64,000 nucleotides of DNA from WACF01 sp040880205 (lineage in GTDB: Bacteria; Pseudomonadota; Gammaproteobacteria; Pseudomonadales; Cellvibrionaceae), in contig JBBDIU010000134.1 in the NCBI GenBank assembly GCA_040880205.1, forward strand, positions 1-64,000, in the 5' to 3' direction. Position numbers and translations under genes: made by a program. This document shows positions 34,118 to 41,500 of this stretch, one piece after another (position 1 is the first letter of the stretch; each line of letters begins with the position of its first letter). Below the pieces are notes generated by a model, which worked only from the letters and a program-made list of their open reading frames with translations, had not been told where the DNA came from and ran no database searches.

Positions 34118-34476
34118 ACGATGATCCGCCGGTAGGGGTTAAGGACAATTTGCTCTATGTTGAGCACATGCTCGAATGTATTCGACGGATCGTCACGTAC
34201 ACCGAGACCAAACAGCAATTTTATTCTTCAATCTTGGTGCAGGATGCCACGGTTAGAAACCTGCAAGTCTTGGCTGAATCGAGTCAGCGCCTGTCGCCCA
34301 CTGTTAAGAATAGGTATCCTGACATTCCCTGGAGGGCCATCGCAGGCTTTCGCAACGTTTTGGTACATGATTACTTGGGCTTGGATCTCGATGCCATCTG
34401 GACTGTTGTCGAACAGGATCTGCCCTCCCTCAAAACCGCACTGACAGCCATTCAAGAAGCAAGTCGAAATACATAG
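34114..34476 (+). CDS. hepT: HepT-like (DUF86/HEPN) ribonuclease toxin
   Basis: 120 residues, all-helical HEPN protein with the RX4HXY motif RNVLVHDY near residue 88: the Arg and His are the RNase residues and the Tyr is the adenylylation target. It starts with GTG inside the mntA stop. The intact motif suggests an active toxin. Confidence 0.92.
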   Translation: MNDDPPVGVKDNLLYVEHMLECIRRIVTYTETKQQFYSSILVQDATVRNLQVLAESSQRLSPTVKNRYPDIPWRAIAGFRNVLVHDYLGLDLDAIWTVVEQDLPSLKTALTAIQEASRNT

Positions 34477-34577
34477 CTTTTTTGCAGCGTTCAAGTGACG
34501 CGGAGGTACCATGCGCACTGTTTTTCGCACCACCGCCGGTACGAAGCACAGTCTATTTTACTCCATCGGAATTCCCT

Positions 34578-35375
34578 ATGTGGCTACATACAAGTTGTGA
34601 TTTGACCTTTGATATTGAGGTGCCCACGCCTTTTATTCTCATGTTGCGGCCGCGCAGTGGTGCCCAGCAATGGGTGGCCAGCGAGGAATATAAACTGACC
34701 CCGAGCGTAGCGGCGTTTGAGTTTACCGATTTTTATGGCAATTTGTGCCAACGTTTGATCGCACCGCCGGGACGCTTTTCCATCCACACCGCCGCCGAAG
34801 TCATGACCGCCGACGAAACGGACCGGACGCCGGGCGCGCCTTTTATTGAAATCCAAAACCTGCCGGACGCGGTACTCAACTACCTGCTACCCAGCCGTTA
34901 TTGTGAGTCGGACCGCTTCAATCAGATGGCGGCGTCAATAACCGCCGGCCAACAACTGGGCTACGATCAGGTGGCCGCCATTGAAAGCTGGGTGCGCAAT
35001 AACATTCGCTACGACGTGGAAACCAGCGATTTTCCGATTTCAGCGGTGGAGGTCAACATGCGGCAGTCGGGCGTGTGCCGCGATCTGGCGCATCTCGGTA
35101 TTGCGCTTAGTCGTGGCCTCAGCATTCCGGCGCGCATGGTGGTGGGTTACCTAAACGAGTTGGAGCCCATGGACTTGCACGCCTGGTTTGAAGCTTATAT
35201 TGGCTATCGCTGGTACACCTTCGACCCAACACAACCAGAGTTGCGAGGCGGCTACGTCGCACTCGGCTACGGCCGCGATGCCGCCGATGTGGCTGTTTAC
35301 AACCAATTTGGCCCAGCCGTTTACCCCGCCGCCCAAACTGTGAGTGTGCGGCGCATTGCCGACCCAGACCAGTAA
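34578..35375 (+). CDS. Transglutaminase-like cysteine peptidase-fold protein
   Basis: 265 residues. An N-terminal beta domain (about 1-110) precedes a transglutaminase core: SGVCRDLAHLGIALSRGLSIPARMVVGYL (Cys near residue 188), DLHAWFEAYIGYRWYTFDPT (His and Asp), completing a Cys-His-Asp triad. Members cross-link or cleave peptide bonds; the substrate is unknown. The ATG at 34578 is chosen because the family begins near SCDLTFDIEVPTPFILML; the longer frame from 34482 is not typical. Confidence 0.88.
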   Translation: MWLHTSCDLTFDIEVPTPFILMLRPRSGAQQWVASEEYKLTPSVAAFEFTDFYGNLCQRLIAPPGRFSIHTAAEVMTADETDRTPGAPFIEIQNLPDAVLNYLLPSRYCESDRFNQMAASITAGQQLGYDQVAAIESWVRNNIRYDVETSDFPISAVEVNMRQSGVCRDLAHLGIALSRGLSIPARMVVGYLNELEPMDLHAWFEAYIGYRWYTFDPTQPELRGGYVALGYGRDAADVAVYNQFGPAVYPAAQTVSVRRIADPDQ

Positions 35376-35396
35376 TTGCCAACCCGGAGCACTAAT

Positions 35397-35410
35397 GGGA
35401 AAGCTTTCCC
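35397..35410. other. Palindrome between convergent genes
   Basis: GGGAAAGCTTTCCC is a perfect 14-bp palindrome 22 bp after the transglutaminase stop, between convergent genes. It might contribute to termination, but no T-run follows. Confidence 0.4.
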
Positions 35411-35501
35411 GCCCGAATAGTTGAAAAAACGCGTGGGAAATTCCTGCCCAGCGCGAAAGATTAGTACCTCTTCATGCCGGAGAACGCTTCACGCGAGAGA
35501 A

Positions 35502-36212
35502 CTAAAGCGCCATTAAATCGCGTAGCAATTTGGTCTGGCGGCGGGACACTTCCACTTCCATGCCTTGCTTGAGCTTTAACAACAAGCCTTCGTTTACCCA
35601 AGGCTCCACCGACTCAACAAAGTCCAGGTTGACCAGCTGTTGGCGATTGGCCCGAAAAAAAATCTGCTCGTCCAGGTGTTCGGCCAAGTAACCCAGCGAG
35701 CGGGACAGCAGTGCCTTTTGGTTACTGAAGTATACCCGCGTATAGTTGCCTTCCACCTCACAGAAGTAGACATCGGTCAGGCGCACAAAAAAACAGCGTT
35801 CGCCATCGCGGATGAATATCTGATCGTCGCGGGACTTTTTTGCCCGGCCGTGGGGCACCGGTTCACTGGCCTTGGCGGCGCGCGCGAGACTTTGCGCCAG
35901 GCGCTCGTGCTCGATGGGTTTGAGCAGGTAGTCCAGGGCATTCACCGCGAAGGCGGCCAAAGCATGTTCGTCGTAGGCGGTGGTAAATACCACCTGAGGT
36001 ACATGCTCGATTTTCTCCAGCAGGCTGAATCCGTCGCCATCGGGTAATTGGATGTCCAGCAAGACAAGATCGGGCCGCTCGGCATCAATTAGCGCTATTC
36101 CCTCGGCCACGTTTTCCGCTTCACCGACGATACGGTGTTCTGGAAACCGCTTCATGAGTTCGCGCAATTCATTGCGCGCCAGTCGCGAGTCTTCCACCAT
36201 GACAATGTTCAT
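35502..36212 (-). CDS. LytTR-family response regulator
   Basis: 236 residues: receiver domain with VLLDIQLPDGDGF (phospho-acceptor Asp near residue 54) and KPIEH Lys near residue 103, then a LytTR DNA-binding domain (EGNYTRVYFSNQKALLSRSLGYLAEHL ... FRANRQQLVNLDFVESV). It overlaps its histidine kinase gene by 4 bp (ATGA). Confidence 0.93.
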   Translation of the reverse strand: MNIVMVEDSRLARNELRELMKRFPEHRIVGEAENVAEGIALIDAERPDLVLLDIQLPDGDGFSLLEKIEHVPQVVFTTAYDEHALAAFAVNALDYLLKPIEHERLAQSLARAAKASEPVPHGRAKKSRDDQIFIRDGERCFFVRLTDVYFCEVEGNYTRVYFSNQKALLSRSLGYLAEHLDEQIFFRANRQQLVNLDFVESVEPWVNEGLLLKLKQGMEVEVSRRQTKLLRDLMAL

Positions 36213-37285
36213 GAAGGCAACCTCAGCTCGGCAGTCATGGTGTTGTTATCCTGGCTAAGCCGCAGACTGGCTTTATCACGGAACAAAGCGCTCAGACGAC
36301 GCCGCGCGTTTTTCAGGCCGATCCCCTGCCCGCCGGCTTGCGAGGCAGCGTTGACCGGATTACGGATGCGAATAACCACCTCTTCGTCCAGCAATTTGGC
36401 TTCAATCTCGATATCACCGCCTCCCGGCACTTGCGCAATACCATGTCGCACCGAATTCTCCACCAGGGTTTGCACCAACATCGGCGGAATGCCGATCGCC
36501 TTGACTTGCTCGTCAACCGACCAGATTACCCGCAAACGCCGTTCGTACTGCAAGGATTCCAAGGCCAGGTAGGCTTCCACCAGGGCCAGTTCTTCTTGCA
36601 GGGAAATCCGATCCTTGTTGTTCGCTTGCAGCACCGCCCGCAGCAAACTGGCCAACTGGGTTAATCGCTCCCTCGCCAGTTCAGGGTCTTCACGAATTAG
36701 CGCGCGTAAATTGTTCATTGCATTGAACAGAAAATGCGAATTGATCTGGCTGTGCAAGAACTGTAGTTCTGTATCGTGCAATAACGCCTGGGACCGCCAG
36801 TAGGCGGTTTCGACCTGTCTGGACCGGCGGTAATGTACAAACAATAAATAGACCGTGCTCCAGATCACCAGGATTACCGTGGTGTTCAACGCGTACAACG
36901 CAAACCAACCGACCTTGTAGGGCGTCATGCCGGCAGTCGCGGTGGGCAAATAACGCTGCAAGCCGGTTATCACGAAGAACATCGCCAATTGTGCGAGCAG
37001 CGCGCACAAAGGTAGAATCCAAACAGTGTTGCCAAGCACCTTGTATAACGGCCAGGATGCCGCGCGATGTTGATAAAGGCGGTGCAGACCGTGTGTTGCA
37101 AACAACAGGAATGTGGACAGCAAGGTCGGCACGGTAATGCTAATAGCTTGCACCGGCGGAAACAGTACCGCCATGAACAGGTTAAAGAACAGGAACAGGC
37201 TCCAAAACAAAAGCTGGACCAGCCAATATTGCTGGTCCAACCGCAAGTCCGGGAGCGGCGCGTGCGCTGTCCGGGAAGCGTCCAT
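36209..37285 (-). CDS. LytS-type sensor histidine kinase
   Basis: 358 residues from this start. Four membrane helices (residues about 20-145), then the His_kinase domain with LHSQINSHFLFNAMNNLRALI (phospho-His) and a C-terminal ATPase region (LVQTLVENSVRHGI ... GGQGIGLKNARRRL). The start codon shares one base with the stop of the alpha/beta hydrolase (TGATG), so the three genes form one coupled operon. The signal is not evident; the sensor lacks a periplasmic domain. Confidence 0.92.
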   Translation of the reverse strand: MDASRTAHAPLPDLRLDQQYWLVQLLFWSLFLFFNLFMAVLFPPVQAISITVPTLLSTFLLFATHGLHRLYQHRAASWPLYKVLGNTVWILPLCALLAQLAMFFVITGLQRYLPTATAGMTPYKVGWFALYALNTTVILVIWSTVYLLFVHYRRSRQVETAYWRSQALLHDTELQFLHSQINSHFLFNAMNNLRALIREDPELARERLTQLASLLRAVLQANNKDRISLQEELALVEAYLALESLQYERRLRVIWSVDEQVKAIGIPPMLVQTLVENSVRHGIAQVPGGGDIEIEAKLLDEEVVIRIRNPVNAASQAGGQGIGLKNARRRLSALFRDKASLRLSQDNNTMTAELRLPS

Positions 37286-38199
37286 CAAGATTCCGATAGA
37301 AAGGTGTGCAGATGATTGATCAGCCACTCGGGGTCGTCCCACATCAGAAAATGGTAGCCCGCCTCGGACATGTGGATTGACTTGTTATCAAGCAGCCGAT
37401 ATTGCTGTTCGAATATTGCCAGAGTTGCTTCCTTGGTGGAACCCATGGACTCGTAAGCGGCCCAGGCACCGAGGACCTTGGCCGGCGCGGTAACCCGATC
37501 CAGGTGGGAGCGAATGTCCATTGTGTACATGTCGTACATGGCTTGCGCGATGGTAACGCGGTCGGAGGCGAGCCCCCATTCCATTAAAGTATCCAGTCGC
37601 GATTGGTCGCGCGTCATGCCCATCAATTGCGTGGGCATGCGCCGTTCGTAGGCCTCGGCGCTTTGCGCCAGCATGGAGGACTTCATCCGCGCGGCGACGG
37701 GCTGCATCTGCTCCACGGTTGCCGCCGGGTTTTGCGCGGCGGGCAAAAACGGCAGGGAATCCACTATCACCAATCCGTGCACCAGGTCCGGATACTGACT
37801 GGCAATCAACAATGCCACAAAACCGCCCAGGCTGTGCCCGACCAATACCGGCCGGTCCAGTTGCGATTCGCGAATGTAGGCCACCAACTGCGCGGTGACC
37901 GGTTCCAGAAAGCCTTCGCTGACATTGTCCAGTGGCGGCTGGCCCGCAAAGCCAGGCAACTGCACGAGATGACAACGGTGGGCCGATTTAACCGCATCGC
38001 AAATGTCGGCAAACGCCTGGTAGCTGCTGCTCAGGCCGGGAATGAAGATCAGGTCGCGACCCGCTCCCGTCGTTCGTATCGCCATGTCCTGAAATGTTGT
38101 TGTGTGCTGAACGGCACCAGAACTGCCATCGGCAAACGCGACCCCACACCAGCCCATCGTTAGGGTGATCACCAATGCGTATCGATATATCGTGCTCAT
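37285..38199 (-). CDS. Secreted alpha/beta hydrolase
   Basis: 304 residues: signal peptide (YALVITLTMGWCGVAFA), oxyanion region FIPGLSSSYQAF and nucleophile elbow VGHSLGGFVALLIAS near residue 117; the Asp/His partners are probably in the C-terminal MSEAGYHFLMWDDPEW. It is a serine hydrolase of unknown substrate, first in an operon with the LytS/LytTR pair. GGAGG is 8 bases before the ATG at 38199; the ATG at 38205 would be too close. Confidence 0.85.
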   Translation of the reverse strand: MSTIYRYALVITLTMGWCGVAFADGSSGAVQHTTTFQDMAIRTTGAGRDLIFIPGLSSSYQAFADICDAVKSAHRCHLVQLPGFAGQPPLDNVSEGFLEPVTAQLVAYIRESQLDRPVLVGHSLGGFVALLIASQYPDLVHGLVIVDSLPFLPAAQNPAATVEQMQPVAARMKSSMLAQSAEAYERRMPTQLMGMTRDQSRLDTLMEWGLASDRVTIAQAMYDMYTMDIRSHLDRVTAPAKVLGAWAAYESMGSTKEATLAIFEQQYRLLDNKSIHMSEAGYHFLMWDDPEWLINHLHTFLSES

Positions 38200-38363
38200 A
38201 CTCATGCCCTCCTCGTTGAGATTTCGAGTTGGCAGTATGCCTGGGGAAATCCGTCGGGCTGGATGTTTCGTGGGAACGGCAAATAGCGCCGCTAAGCGGA
38301 AAAATAGCGTGAGGGGGCGCAGGTCCGAGGGGCTTTCGCAGCCCCCTGGAGGGTTTTAACCAA

Positions 38364-38915
38364 TCAGTCGAGTTGCTGGACTTGCGTCGCCTGTGCGCGT
38401 GTGACGTAATCCTGGTAGGCAGGTAGCGCAATTGCCGCGACAATACCGATAACAGCGACAACGGGCATAATCAGCGCGGCCACAACTACCCCCGTGGAAT
38501 TCGGACCAGGTGCCGGACCGTAATTGTTTTCACCCGACGAGCCGGGCGCAAAAATCAGGATCAGCGCCACAATGAAGTTAACAAAGGGCACAATCATCAA
38601 AAGCGACAGCCAACCCGAATAGTTGAGATCGTTCAAGCGACGCACCGCCATGGCGAAGGTCGGCACCAGCATAGCCCCGTACATCAGTAGCATAAGGCCA
38701 CCAACAAGCGTGGCCGAGCCGGACACAACACTCAGTACTCCCCCGAGCAGAGCGGCCCCCGCCATAATCGCGAAGCTCCAGGCCAGACCGTAGGCGAGGT
38801 AGCGGAGCCGGCCGATGCGACCAGCAAAACTGAATACTTGGGGTTCATAGGTGGATTCACCACTTCCAATATCGGCAGCACTGGGAGCGGCATAGGGGTT
38901 GGCGGTCGTAGTCAT
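38364..38915 (-). CDS. DUF805 membrane protein with pilin-like C-terminal segment
   Basis: 183 residues. A Pro/Ala-rich head (NPYAAPSAADIG), the DUF805 motif FSFAGRIGRLRYLAYGLAW and VRRLNDLNYSGWL, and helices near residues 40-60, 70-90, 105-122. The C-terminus is odd: VAVIGIVAAIALPAYQDYVT is close to the type IV pilin N-terminal helix (IGILAAIALPAYQDY), but it lacks the prepilin cleavage Gly-Phe-Thr and is at the wrong end. Function unknown. Confidence 0.8.
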   Translation of the reverse strand: MTTTANPYAAPSAADIGSGESTYEPQVFSFAGRIGRLRYLAYGLAWSFAIMAGAALLGGVLSVVSGSATLVGGLMLLMYGAMLVPTFAMAVRRLNDLNYSGWLSLLMIVPFVNFIVALILIFAPGSSGENNYGPAPGPNSTGVVVAALIMPVVAVIGIVAAIALPAYQDYVTRAQATQVQQLD

Positions 38916-38967
38916 AACCATTTTCCTTTTACTTTGTTGTTTTTTAAGGGTAGCGCATCAGGGCGCG

Positions 38968-38997
38968 CATCCTGCACACAATCATCCTGCACACAAT
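38968..38997. repeat. 15-bp tandem duplication
   Basis: CATCCTGCACACAAT is present twice, head to tail, in the gap between the DUF805 gene and the EF-hand gene. This gap (38916-39212) holds no other recognisable feature. Confidence 0.85.
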
Positions 38998-39212
38998 ATA
39001 GGCGCTAGCGTACACCCGTCGGGATTGGATCCGATACACTGTGCCGGGCGGTCGATTTTGTAGATAGCCTGTTGTACCGCTCATAACGAATGGCCGGTCG
39101 CCACTACTGCCACTGCCATCCACACATCCCCCACTGGCAGCGAACGTGGGGCATTTTCGAGGCACTTTGTGCTAAGGTAGCGGAAAATATCGCCAACCAG
39201 GAGGTGTAGGTA

Positions 39213-39653
39213 ATGTATAAGCGTTCCCTGGCAGCCGCGCTGGCCCTTTTATTTGCCACCAGTCTGTCGGTTGCCGACAATGATTGCGGCTTGGCAAACT
39301 TGGATCCCATCGCTCTGGACAAAAATGGAAATGCCGAGTTAAGCCGGGACGAAGCCCAAGGCTCCGCGCTGGCCTGGGCCTTCGACCAGGTGGACACCAA
39401 TAATGATGGAGTCATCAGTCAGCCCGAGTTCGGTGCCCGCTGTGCGTCATACAAGGCTGGTGCGAGCGGTAGCAACAACCAAACCAACGCCAAGCCCCGC
39501 GAACCCACAGCCGCGGAAAAAGCGGCCGCTGAAAAAGCCGAACGGCAGAAAGCCCGCCAATCCCGCAAAGTGGAAGGCCGGGTGGACGAGGAAACGGACG
39601 AAGCCGTGGATAGCGCAATCGACAAGGGCCTGGATCGATTGTTTGGGCGGTGA
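39213..39653 (+). CDS. Secreted EF-hand protein
   Basis: 146 residues: signal peptide (SLAAALALLFATSLSVA), two EF-hand-like loops (DKNGNAELSRDEA near residue 36 and DTNNDGVISQPEF near residue 60; the second is canonical) and a highly charged Ala/Lys/Glu helix to the C-terminus. Likely a periplasmic calcium-binding protein. GGAGGTG lies about 8 bases before the start. The stop is followed within a few bases by a heptamer array. Confidence 0.87.
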   Translation: MYKRSLAAALALLFATSLSVADNDCGLANLDPIALDKNGNAELSRDEAQGSALAWAFDQVDTNNDGVISQPEFGARCASYKAGASGSNNQTNAKPREPTAAEKAAAEKAERQKARQSRKVEGRVDEETDEAVDSAIDKGLDRLFGR

Positions 39654-39657
39654 AGGG

Positions 39658-39719
39658 TCAATGAACAATGAACAATGAACAATGAACAATGAACAATGAA
39701 CAATGAACAATGAACAATA
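39658..39719. repeat. Perfect heptamer array (CAATGAA)
   Basis: Eight or so uninterrupted copies of the 7-base unit CAATGAA start five bases after the EF-hand stop codon (39651-39653). This is the cleanest of the arrays in the window. Confidence 0.95.
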
Positions 39720-39895
39720 TGTGATTCCGGCCTTGGTCGTCCGTTCCCGGCGACTTGGGTTATAGTTTCGCGCCGAGAATAATAAGGATAGGGACAATCC
39801 GATGCACTCCCTACAATTCCGCCTGTGTTCGCTTCCCGAGTGCGCCGCCGCCCGGCGACGCTCCCTGTCCACTTTTTATGTCACGCCCAGCTCTC

Positions 39896-39952
39896 ACTAT
39901 TCACCATTCACCATTCACCATTCACCATTCACCATTCACCATTCACCATTCA
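39896..39952. repeat. Perfect heptamer array (CCATTCA) ending in an assembly gap
   Basis: About seven exact copies of CCATTCA run directly into ten N (39953-39962), so the array length in the genome is unknown. Confidence 0.92.
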
Positions 39953-39962
39953 NNNNNNNNNN

Positions 39963-40045
39963 GCCGTCCATGGCCCCGTCCCGCTGCTGTCCATGCAGCT
40001 ATTCACTCCGAAACAGCACCCGTCCAGCCGCGCAAAGCTGCCTCG
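39963..40045. repeat. Partial second copy of the 22127-22231 hairpin repeat
   Basis: GCCCCGTCCCGCTGCTGTCC, CTATTCACTCCGAAACAG and CGCAAAGCTG match the right half of the element at 22127-22240. The left arm is lost in the N gap. Confidence 0.75.
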
Positions 40046-40065
40046 CGCCTGCGCCGCCCCAATTT

Positions 40066-40133
40066 CACTATTCACTATTCACCATTCACATTTCACCTTT
40101 TACTTTTCACATTTCACTTTTCACGCTCACCAA
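40066..40133. repeat. Degenerate heptamer array (TTCACTA/TTCACAT)
   Basis: Diverged 7-base units such as CTATTCA, CCATTCA and CATTTCA, ending about 30 bases before the DUF2235 gene. Confidence 0.7.
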
Positions 40134-40165
40134 CACTTCCACCAATCACCCCCAAGGAGCTCCAC

Positions 40166-41182
40166 ATGAAAAGAATCGCGATATTTGCCGACGGCACCTG
40201 GAATTCGCCCGACCAAGGCGGGGCCACCAATGTGTTGCAAATGGCGCGGGCAGTAAAGCCGCATGTTAACGGCGTTGAACAAATCGCCTTTTATGATTGG
40301 GGCGTGGGTACTGACCGCAAGGAATTTACCGGCGGATTGCGCGGGGAAGGCATCGATAAAAATATCATGGACTGTTACCGCTTCATTGTTCACAACTACA
40401 ACAAGGGCGACCAACTATTCTTTTTCGGCTTCAGCCGCGGCGCTTATACGGTCCGCTCCCTGGGTGGATTTATCCGCAACTGTGGTTTGCTAACGCGAGA
40501 GCACGCCGACAAGATTCCTGCCGCCTACAAACTTTACCGCAAGCGCTCCCTGGCCAGCGGGCCCAATGAACCGCAAGCGACCAAGTTCCGCAAAAACTAC
40601 GCGGTTGCCGACATCACCCCCATTGAGTTCGTGGGCGTGTGGGACACAGTCGGCTCGCTGGGGATTCCCGTTCCCTTTTGGGGCACGCTGGGCGAACGGG
40701 AATTCCTGTTTCACGATTGCGAGCCGAGCAAAATTGTTCAACATGCCCGCCACGCCATGTCCATCGACGAAGACCGGGAAGACTTTACCCCCACCCTCTG
40801 GACGCCCAAACCCGACCTGGATCTGCTCCAGGTGTGGTTTCCCGGCGTTCACTCCGACGTGGGTGGCGGCTACGACGATTCCGAACTCAGCCATGGCGCT
40901 GGCAAATGGATGCTCAAGGAAGCGTCCCACTTCGGCCTCAAATTCGAACCCCACTGCCTAAAATCCACCCGCAACACCGCTTTCGACAAACAACACAACG
41001 AGCGCAAAGGCATCTACATGGCCCGCGGCAAGCACATCCGCACCATCGAAGGCCCGCTGCACAAATCCGTGAAAGAACGCTGGGACAGGAACGCTCACGA
41101 TTACCGCAAGAAAAGCAAGGCTCTACAAGACCTGTTGGAATCGGTGGATGGGAATTGGTCGAAGCTGGATATTGTTGGGTGA
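40166..41182 (+). CDS. DUF2235 alpha/beta hydrolase (Tle1-like phospholipase fold)
   Basis: 338 residues of the DUF2235 family: IAIFADGTWNSPDQGGATNV at the N-terminus, nucleophile motif FFGFSRGAYTVRSLGGFI (GxSxG) near residue 93, VGVWDTVGSLG near residue 156, and VWFPGVHSDVGGGYDDS with catalytic His/Asp near residue 235. Some members are type VI secretion phospholipase effectors; no VgrG, adaptor or immunity gene is adjacent, so it may be housekeeping. AAGGAG lies just before the ATG at 40166; the longer frame from 39755 runs through repeats and an N gap and is not real. Confidence 0.9.
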   Translation: MKRIAIFADGTWNSPDQGGATNVLQMARAVKPHVNGVEQIAFYDWGVGTDRKEFTGGLRGEGIDKNIMDCYRFIVHNYNKGDQLFFFGFSRGAYTVRSLGGFIRNCGLLTREHADKIPAAYKLYRKRSLASGPNEPQATKFRKNYAVADITPIEFVGVWDTVGSLGIPVPFWGTLGEREFLFHDCEPSKIVQHARHAMSIDEDREDFTPTLWTPKPDLDLLQVWFPGVHSDVGGGYDDSELSHGAGKWMLKEASHFGLKFEPHCLKSTRNTAFDKQHNERKGIYMARGKHIRTIEGPLHKSVKERWDRNAHDYRKKSKALQDLLESVDGNWSKLDIVG

Positions 41183-41214
41183 GATGTGAGACGTGAGACG
41201 TGAGACGTGAGACG
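41180..41214. repeat. Heptamer array (GTGAGAC) at a stop codon
   Basis: Five copies of GTGAGAC/GTGAGAT begin with the TGA stop of the DUF2235 gene itself (41180-41182). Confidence 0.9.
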
Positions 41215-41496
41215 ACAGTGAATGGTGAATCACAAAAAATGTCAAGGTGAAATGTGAGATGACAAGTGAAGAGCGAATTGAAAAATGTCAAGGTGGAACG
41301 CGAGGCTGTATCAGTCTAGGCACGATGCAGCTTTGCGCGGAAGAGCTGGTAAATCGTGAGCCAATCAGGGAACAGGGGTTTGTTTCGTGGGTTTTGAATG
41401 GTGGCGACAACGTTTGAATTCCAATTTCGCCGTCTTGCATACGGGGAAGAGGAAACTTTTTTAACTGTTACCTGTTCCCTGTCACCTGTTCCCTGG
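41183..41496. other. Convergent intergenic region with repeats
   Basis: 314 bases between the DUF2235 gene and the minus-strand zinc-finger membrane protein. Apart from the two heptamer arrays at its ends and scattered related units (GTGAATGGTGAATC), nothing is recognised. Confidence 0.6.
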
Positions 41497-41500
41497 TTAC
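41464..41500. repeat. Heptamer array (CAGGGAA/CAGGTAA on the minus strand) at a stop codon
   Basis: Read on the minus strand, CAGGGAACAGGTGACAGGGA-type units begin right after the TAA stop of the 41497-42978 gene. Confidence 0.8.

Noticed and set aside
39658..39952. CRISPR-like array
   Set aside because: The units are contiguous 7-mers without spacers, and no cas gene is present.
39755..40165. N-terminal extension of the DUF2235 gene
   Set aside because: It runs through heptamer repeats and an N gap; AAGGAG and the family start are at 40166.
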